Below are positions 58,801 through 64,000 of a stretch of DNA of 64,000 nucleotides, one piece after another. Source of the stretch: Mastigias papua (Eukaryota; Cnidaria; Scyphozoa; Rhizostomeae; Mastigiidae); NCBI GenBank assembly GCA_964019165.1, contig OZ025273.1, positions 11,151,279 through 11,215,278 of the forward strand, read 5' to 3'. Every line of letters begins with the position of its first letter. The stretch's first letter is position 1. A model generated the notes under the pieces. That model was not told the origin of the DNA. It saw nothing but the letters and a program-made list of their open reading frames with translations, and made no database searches. The translations under genes and the position numbers were made by a program.

Positions 58801-60700
58801 CAGTCTTTTGCTAGCGGTCCTTCCTTGTCGTACAGAACTTTCTTAACTTATTGAGAAGCTTAGAGTAGGAGTAATTTGTGGTAAACAACTCTTTAATAAA
58901 AACGTGCATACTATGTATGGCTGTTGGATGTCTCGATACTTAAAAGATTATCCTCAGTGCAATCCCTATGTTTATGCCTTTGGAACATCAAAACAGTGTC
59001 TTTTTTAAATTTAAAGCCGCTCTTTTCATCCTAAGGGCATCCCAAACTGCTAGATAAGTCTCCTTGGTGATCTACAGAGACTTTCTAAGGAGAGGTTACA
59101 AACATTTCAGGTGACAAAGGAATATATATAACAGCTATTACAAATGATGTGATTTCAACCTGTATGCGCTTATATACTAAAGTTTCTCTCATAAGCAGTT
59201 CCGCAATTGTTTTTTTGGTTTGATAAGCGTTTCGTGTTTTCTTAGGTTCATCATGATCCTGGCTACTTGTTATCTACATTCGGTTTTCCAAATAGATTGA
59301 TTGTAATGAATTAAGCGCCCTCAAGAATACGCTTACTTTTAAAGTCGTTATCCATTCCTATTAAATGTATAACATTCACCATAAAAAGACTTTGTCCTCT
59401 GGATTACGCGTCAAGGCTGTGAATTTCCAAGGCCATATGACCTATTTGGTTTTACTTCAACCATTTATCCACGAAACAAATATTTCTATGGGACATCAAT
59501 TAACAGCTAGGGAATTGATATATATATGGTACTATAAACCTAAACCATAGATATCCTTTGCTTCATAGTCAAATGGTTAATTGAACTCCGTAAAACGTAC
59601 TTATTAGACTACTGTGATATTTCTGAAGTGACTCTGTCAATTCCATCAATCAGCCGATCAGACGTGTGGCTTTACTTGAGACTTCCATCACAGATTCATG
59701 CCGTTTATTTAGAATTTACCAGCTTTCGTAACAGAAGCTGTTTTATGTGGAGCCTTCATGCAGAAAGCAGCAAGTTTAAGAAACTGTCACTAATGCACTC
59801 AAAATTCCGATTTAGCTTTTCAATTTCGCATATTACAATCACTGCAAGCATTTGAAAACTAGGAATCTGGTTCCTTTAATTACAGTCAAATCCGTATATA
59901 TTGTGATAGTACTCTATGCAGCAATGCTTTATAGAAAGGGCTTGGGCTCAAACTGACCATGTCTTTAATATCCTATCTCAATACTTAACACGTAAAATGC
60001 CTGTAGTGCTGTAAATGTGCAGTTACAATTAATGGACTATAACAGCACTTTTGGTACTAATATATGGCCAAAAGAAGTCCAGTAATAAGGCACTTTTAGA
60101 ACTAGGCCTTGATTTAGGTACCTGTATGAAAAAACGTAAGATGATGGAACGCTCACGAACGAAAAACAAAAGGACTTCCATTTCTGACATCACTCCACTC
60201 TCCTTATCATTCCTTGTTGTCTTATGCTGTTCGCGTTGCTATGAGAAATTCCAAGTCATAAATCGATTGGTACTTCTCTTCCTCTAGTGCTACTCTCTTA
60301 TTAATCTTACTAAACCCCAAATTGCTTACTGTGTCTTTCTTGTCTCCTGTTTTTATGAAACTTTCCACGAGAGCTTGACCGCCGTCTCTTGGCAAGCGAT
60401 TCGATTTTAGCACAGACGCTAAATGTTTTAGATCCAGTAAAAGGTCATATGCATTTGTTATGCAAATCTCAGATATTTGTCCATTCTAAATTACTTTCAC
60501 CTTTATCTACGGTGTGGTATTGGGATCGCACTCATAATTTATGTGGCCTATATTCTACTTGATAGAGAAAAAACAGTTGCTCTTAGGAGTTATGTTGGTA
60601 AATACTTAGAAAGTAAAAATTGACTTATGCACATACCTGCAATTCCTTCCAGTAATAAAACGATAGAAGCCAGCCTCAATAAGCAACTAATTTTCCCCAT
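43638..60700 (-). CDS. Gene 2: Ig-superfamily extracellular protein, 5' part (signal peptide + 3 Ig domains)
   Basis: Minus-strand gene assembled from four exons: 60637-60700, 51073-51351, 48583-48855 and 43638-43883. All junctions are phase 1. The product so far is about 287 residues: a signal peptide followed directly by three I-set/V-like Ig domains. The exon-per-domain layout is typical of metazoan cell-adhesion and matrix Ig proteins. The 3' end is unresolved. Either further exons lie at lower coordinates, or a minimal terminal exon at 43248-43252 (acceptor CTCACAG) adds Asp and a TGA, which would make a secreted three-Ig protein. No membrane segment was found. The gene converges on gene 1. 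Confidence 0.65.
43884..48582 (-). other. Intron 3 of gene 2
   Basis: About 4.7 kb. It contains MITE A copy 3 (47933-48115) and a 20-bp inverted pair (GCTCGTGTAAA near 45897 and TTTACACGAGC near 46246) that may mark a degraded element. No further exon was recognised on either strand. Confidence 0.5.
47933..48115 (+). mobile_element. MITE family A, copy 3
   Basis: About 183 bp, same orientation as copies 1 and 2: AGCATAGCCACCAAATG at the left, CTCCCAATCTAACTGACCAA and GATTGGTCAGTTAGG arms, AGAATGGGCCTAA core, CATTTGGCCGCTAGGCT at the right. It is not confined to gene 1 introns. Confidence 0.75.
48583..48855 (-). CDS. Gene 2 exon 3: Ig domain 2
   Basis: 273 nt, phase 1-1, acceptor AATACAG and donor GTATGT. 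It encodes ADFLNCKANGKPKPDVFWIN and VLICVAQNMHG. Both cysteines and the core Trp are present, but the usual Tyr two residues before the second Cys is Leu. Confidence 0.85.
50055..50072 (+). other. G-quadruplex-prone G run
   Basis: GGGGGGGGAGGGGAGGGG: four runs of at least four G with 1-nt loops, a strong G4 pattern in AT-rich surroundings. Confidence 0.6.
50300..50760 (+). repeat. Dispersed repeat C, copy 1
   Basis: About 460 bp that aligns, diverged, with 61327-61805. Shared landmarks in order are TATGGCCACC/GGTGGCCGC, GGAATCAAAAT/GGAGTCAAAAT, AACGAATTTATAA, TGGCG(T/C)A, AAAGC(G)CCTCC and GAGGCTAAAATGCTTGGTAA. No shared coding frame was seen. Confidence 0.6.
51073..51351 (-). CDS. Gene 2 exon 2: Ig domain 1
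   Basis: 279 nt, phase 1-1, acceptor TGTCATTAG and donor GTAACT. It encodes DRRIILSCPYTRRIPVVWRK and GLYECKSEDLF, with canonical Cys, Trp, Tyr-x-Cys spacing. Its phase joins the signal-peptide exon directly. Confidence 0.85.
53967..54032 (+). mobile_element. MITE B half-copy
   Basis: AAAAGCTTTTCAGTAT, then CATGTTGCCGCTTTTTCGTG and CTGTAGTGAAG match the right arm and flank of the element at 12309-12485. There is no left arm. Confidence 0.55.
55020..55285 (-). mobile_element. tRNA-derived SINE, copy 2
   Basis: On the minus strand it has A box TGGTAGAGTGG and B-box-like TGTTCGAGCT, then CAGCAGCAAATGGGTACC and GGCCACCCTACCTCACTA as in 11229-11485. The A box here is canonical; copy 1 keeps the better B box. 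Confidence 0.78.
56195..56400 (+). mobile_element. Foldback/MITE element (family D)
   Basis: 206 bp bounded by about 35-bp inverted repeats beginning AGTTTAGACAGCGCATTTTG, with one mismatch. Inside are several further inverted copies of TAATTCGCTC / GAGCGAATTA, so almost the whole unit can fold. No clear target-site duplication was seen. Confidence 0.8.
57705..58520 (-). mobile_element. 5'-truncated LINE (RT C-terminal part), third copy
   Basis: On the minus strand, 58508-58300 encodes LLGVTIDTKLNFKSH, CKKASQEIHALARIS and MSHFSYCPLV, the end of an RT domain. After a frame change come NKKINKIHERALRIIQND, then EKLWQTLPTEIGEPQSLEIF and a stop near 57845. A TAATAG-like simple repeat at 57705-57750 forms the 3' tail. 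It differs in sequence from the relic at 1527-3180. Confidence 0.8.
60637..60700 (-). CDS. Gene 2 exon 1: signal peptide
   Basis: On the minus strand the ATG at 60700 opens MGKISCLLRLASIVLLLEG, then IAG, ending in phase 1 at a strong GTATGT donor. Length, hydrophobic core and phase fit Ig exon 2. ATG context is AGCAATGG. The link across a 9.3-kb intron is inference. Confidence 0.55.
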
Positions 60701-61326
60701 TGCTACTCAGCTTGGGTTTTACTGACTGCTCTCGCTTACTTATTAAGAGTAACTGATAACGTCTGGGTTTAATGCGGTTTAGGAGGACTTTATCATGAAA
60801 GCTTGTTTGCAATAATTCCCTAACAAGCCGCAAAACAGAACCTCCAACCGCCCATAATAAATAGATTCGCATGCATTTATCCAATTGTATCACGATCTTG
60901 TTTCCTTTCGCCTTCATTCGCACCAAATTCTGCTAATCTCTCTTCGACTCCTGAGTAACAGAATACTGATGGAACTCGGTAAAATCTCTCCCAAAGCCAT
61001 ACTTTTTTATAGCAACAAAGCAGGAAGATTACTGCGTAACGAAGTCCATCGTGCGACATATGTTTAGTAGTACGAAGGAGCTGTAACTGTCTCAGTGGCA
61101 GTTGAGGGAAGCATATTGCTAAAATCTTCATCTTTCATACACGATGACAATAAGACCGGGCAACTTTTATCAGGGAAGTGTTGTAACCAAAGTGATGAGC
61201 AGCTGAAGATGTATTGTAGTGTACATGCCACAGTGGCTTATTTTATGAAATCAAAACGGTGAAGAATACTGGTTAAATATAGTCGTTTATCGAATTCAAG
61301 TCTGCCTCACCCAACTCAATTACATA

Positions 61327-61805
61327 AGGCCGTCCTGAGGAAAATTTGGTGGTGGGGGGTGGGGGGGTGGCCGCTTTGATAGGCCGATTGGAGTCAAAAT
61401 CGTTAAAGTGCATTTTAACAGGGAGAGGGGAACGAATTTATAACTGGGGAGGGGGTGAGTGGGCTGGCGATATCAGCTACTGGCGCACGAGGACTTACTA
61501 CAGCTGGGCTCCATGATGGAGAATGGTGATGGAGATGGAGAGTGGAGAATTTTCAAATTTCACGCTATGTAATGGGTAAAAGCACCTCCCATGCTAACAC
61601 TTGATTGGATAGTTTAGTGCTTGAAATACAGCAGGAAAGCGAGTTTAATGGAAAAGTTATGAGGAAGCTAAAGCGCCTGGTAAACAATCAAAAGATCTGG
61701 CCGAACAACGTAATATTTCGTATTGATTTGCCAAGCAAACGTACCCCAGGAGATGTAGCATACCCACCACTTCAATTGTATGGACGGCCCTGCATTTATC
61801 CAGCA
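61327..61805 (+). repeat. Dispersed repeat C, copy 2
   Basis: Same orientation as 50300-50760 with shared landmarks in the same order. Its 5' part carries a G-rich run (GGTGGTGGGGGGTGGGGGGG), also G4-prone. Confidence 0.6.
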
Positions 61806-62385
61806 AATGAAGTTCACCCAGTGGCAGTTAGCTACTTCCTCGATTAACAGGTCTGAATGCTGCACATTCTCGAGTCGTCAGTGTTTACATTTCATACCAG
61901 GCAATCTCTTTCTATTACAGTTAACTTTGTCTATGCAGCGCGGAACTCAACATGTCCAGGGCATCAGTCCATTATCTTATTGAACTCAGAAAATTCATTC
62001 TAGCAGTTCACTTATTGTGGCCGAGGCTCCAAGTGGTACCTAGAAAAGCGATTTCCATATAAATTCAAGTTTTTGCTGCATGACTATACCAGGGATACAA
62101 GTGTGAAACCAAGCTGGAGTACTTAAACTTTTCTCGATGGTAAAGGCATAATACCTTCAGGGCACTAGGATGGCACCGTCAGTCGCTACAGATATTATTA
62201 CTTGGAAATGCTTCGCATATGGAAACGCTTCATCAGCAAAAACCACTGCTCAACTTAGATATCAGTGAAGTCACCGCAAGTAGTGGTTGGAGAAGGTGTG
62301 CACAGGCAAGTGGTAGGCACGTCTTGCAGTTCTATGAAAAATTAGCCTTTCTGATCAGGAATTGACATGATAAACAGCCTCAATG

Positions 62386-62459
62386 GGAGTGCCATTGATA
62401 TGATCATTCAAAAGAAGAGTACGGAGTGCCATTGATATGATCATTCAAAAGAAGAGTAC
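62386..62459 (+). repeat. 37-bp perfect tandem duplication
   Basis: Two identical adjacent 37-bp units beginning GGAGTGCCATTGATATGATC. Perfect identity indicates a recent event. Confidence 0.95.
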
Positions 62460-63662
62460 AGAAGCACGAAAACCATAATAAAAAACGGCATTAGAAAGTC
62501 TTATCTCTACAACATTTAACAGTAGTAAGTAGAAGTACATCGAACTAGCCAGATTAAGTTGACTTTTCCTTTTAACTAACCTGAGAGAAAGAGGATATCT
62601 ATGTTTGCAACTGGCAAGCAACTACATCCTTCAAACTGCTTGAGTGTTTCGTTTGTTTGTACTCTTATAATCAAAATCAATCTGCAAGATATAAAACAGC
62701 TCTCAGGCTATAGATAATGATTTGCACAGAGAAAGCAAGATTCTCTTGATTAAATGTAGTTAGGAGCAATGTAAAGCCTCTAAGCCCTTTTGATAGCCAA
62801 TGTTCCATTCACTTTAAGTTTAAGTGGTTGCTTGGCTTCGTTCTCAAGGTGAAAAGAAATGGTTAATATAGTGTGACTCTATTGGAAGTGTAGAAGGGTT
62901 GCTTTCAGAGGTATACACTTTTTAGCACCTACCCTTTGGTTCCTAATAGACGGGGGTTCGTAATAAAGGGGGGGGGTCGGAAGTACTTCCAAAGCCTAGT
63001 TAATGGAGGTCTGTATAAAAGAAGGGGTTGGAAAGCTCTCTAAAAGTTGATGAAAATTTTACTATCAATTGGACTTCCGAAAAGTGAGAAAGGGCACATC
63101 TATCTAATGATAGGAACACTATCATTTGGTGACAGACTAATTCCTTTCAGCTCAAGACAAACCTTCCAAACCATTTTTCATTCCGTGAATTTGAATAAAC
63201 AGGGGCTTGAACTTAAGAAGCTCCGCGGAGTTAGGGGAAACATGAAAAATCAATAAGTGTGCCCCTCGTTTACTAGGAACCTAAGTGTAGGCAGTGCCCT
63301 GTGGGTAGGGAGATTTCTTTTTACAGTTTAGAGGTGACATTTTAATACCTCTTAATGTTAATAATTTGAGTATGAATCTGCGTTTCTGGCATTGCCCGCC
63401 ATCATGAAATGGGTGGAAACTTAGAATGATGTATGAAACTGAAATTCCGGGGAAAAATTTTAAGATCAAACCCTTAAGGATTTAGGGAGGCACCCTTTTA
63501 ATTAGATATCGAGATACATCTATTATAGATAGACAACGACAGATAAAATCAGTAATAGTTTCTATGAGTGAGAGAACCCTCAATAGTTTGGACGAATCTA
63601 ACTTATCATAACGTAAAACAGTGTAAGGAATATTTGCCCGTCCCGTGCACCCCGTGGTTCCA

Positions 63663-63752
63663 TCACTGTTCTTCTCCATGTATTTCCAATAAGCTTAAAT
63701 TGTTCATTCACTGCTCTTCTCCATGTATTTCCAATGAGCTTACATTGATTGT
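63663..63752 (+). repeat. 45-bp tandem duplication
   Basis: Two adjacent units containing CTTCTCCATGTATTTCCAAT with a few substitutions. Confidence 0.9.
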
Positions 63753-64000
63753 CCTGGATAATCAAATCTTGCGAGCTTTCAGTCCTGGTTGGTCATTTGA
63801 AATTGTACTACCGAACTAAAATACCGCTTCAATTAATACAATAGTGCTTTGCCGACTAAATGCAGAACATTGGAGAGTGGGTGTCGCACAGCACACCCCA
63901 GTGGCAAATCTACCCTTGCTGAGAAGCCCGGGTTAGTCTACTGTTGTCGAATTGAGCCTGGTCTAGCTGAGCCTAGAGTAGTAGAGTCGATACATTATGG

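Larger units (their letters stand above)
51352..60636 (-). other. Intron 1 of gene 2
   Basis: About 9.3 kb. It contains a MITE B half-copy (53967-54032), SINE copy 2 (55020-55285), a foldback element (56195-56400) and a LINE fragment (57705-58520). A B-box-like GTTCGAGTCC lies near 55329. No further exon was recognised, but a short one could be missed. Confidence 0.45.
60701..64000. other. Upstream flank of gene 2
   Basis: About 3.3 kb with repeat C copy 2 (61327-61805), two perfect or near-perfect tandem duplications (62386, 63663) and G runs. No promoter motif could be identified with confidence. Short ORFs such as 61605-61847 lie in repeat C and have no counterpart in its other copy. Confidence 0.45.

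Noticed and set aside
61605..61847. 80-residue + strand ORF
   Set aside because: Lies in dispersed repeat C; the frame is not kept in the other copy at 50.5 kb.

Overview
This is an intron-rich, AT-rich window from an animal genome. Two multi-exon genes for extracellular proteins can be read, set among many transposon relics and simple repeats. The protein families (astacin, TSP1, MAM, CUB and I-set Ig modules on phase-1 exons) occur only or mainly in Metazoa. The astacin/TSP1/MAM/CUB mix and the style of the LINE relics suggest a cnidarian, probably an anthozoan. That placement is inference.

Gene 1 (+ strand, 210-33420) is a secreted mosaic metalloprotease. I assembled 31 coding exons by hand from ORFs, splice sites and intron phases. 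The phases stay compatible throughout and give about 1625 residues: signal peptide, propeptide with a furin-like RRRR, complete astacin domain, TSP1, TSP1, then four TSP1/MAM alternations (MAM, TSP1, MAM, TSP1, MAM, TSP1, MAM, TSP1), then CUB, a Thr-rich linker, CUB and a short tail. Each domain is bounded by phase-1 introns. All four MAMs share the same internal phase-0 intron and both CUBs share a phase-2 intron, which indicates growth by repeated duplication of TSP1+MAM genomic units. One intron (in CUB1) has a GC donor.

Gene 2 (- strand, about 60700 down to 43638, probably incomplete at its 3' end) has a signal-peptide exon and three phase-1 exons, each encoding one Ig-like domain. It is convergent with gene 1, with about 10 kb of gene-poor DNA between them.

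The rest is introns and intergenic DNA: relics of at least three LINE families (1527-3180, 8703-8935, 57705-58520), a Tc1/mariner transposase relic (34949-35340), a three-copy inverted-repeat MITE family (3383, 16059, 47933), a second palindromic MITE (12309-12485) with two degraded relatives, a foldback element (56195-56400), two copies of a tRNA-derived SINE in opposite orientation, further dispersed repeats, long (AT)n/(GT)n tracts, an (ACC)n tract of about 87 units and an 18-bp minisatellite. No rRNA gene, functional tRNA or CRISPR array was seen. All exon boundaries are predictions made by eye, without transcript evidence.
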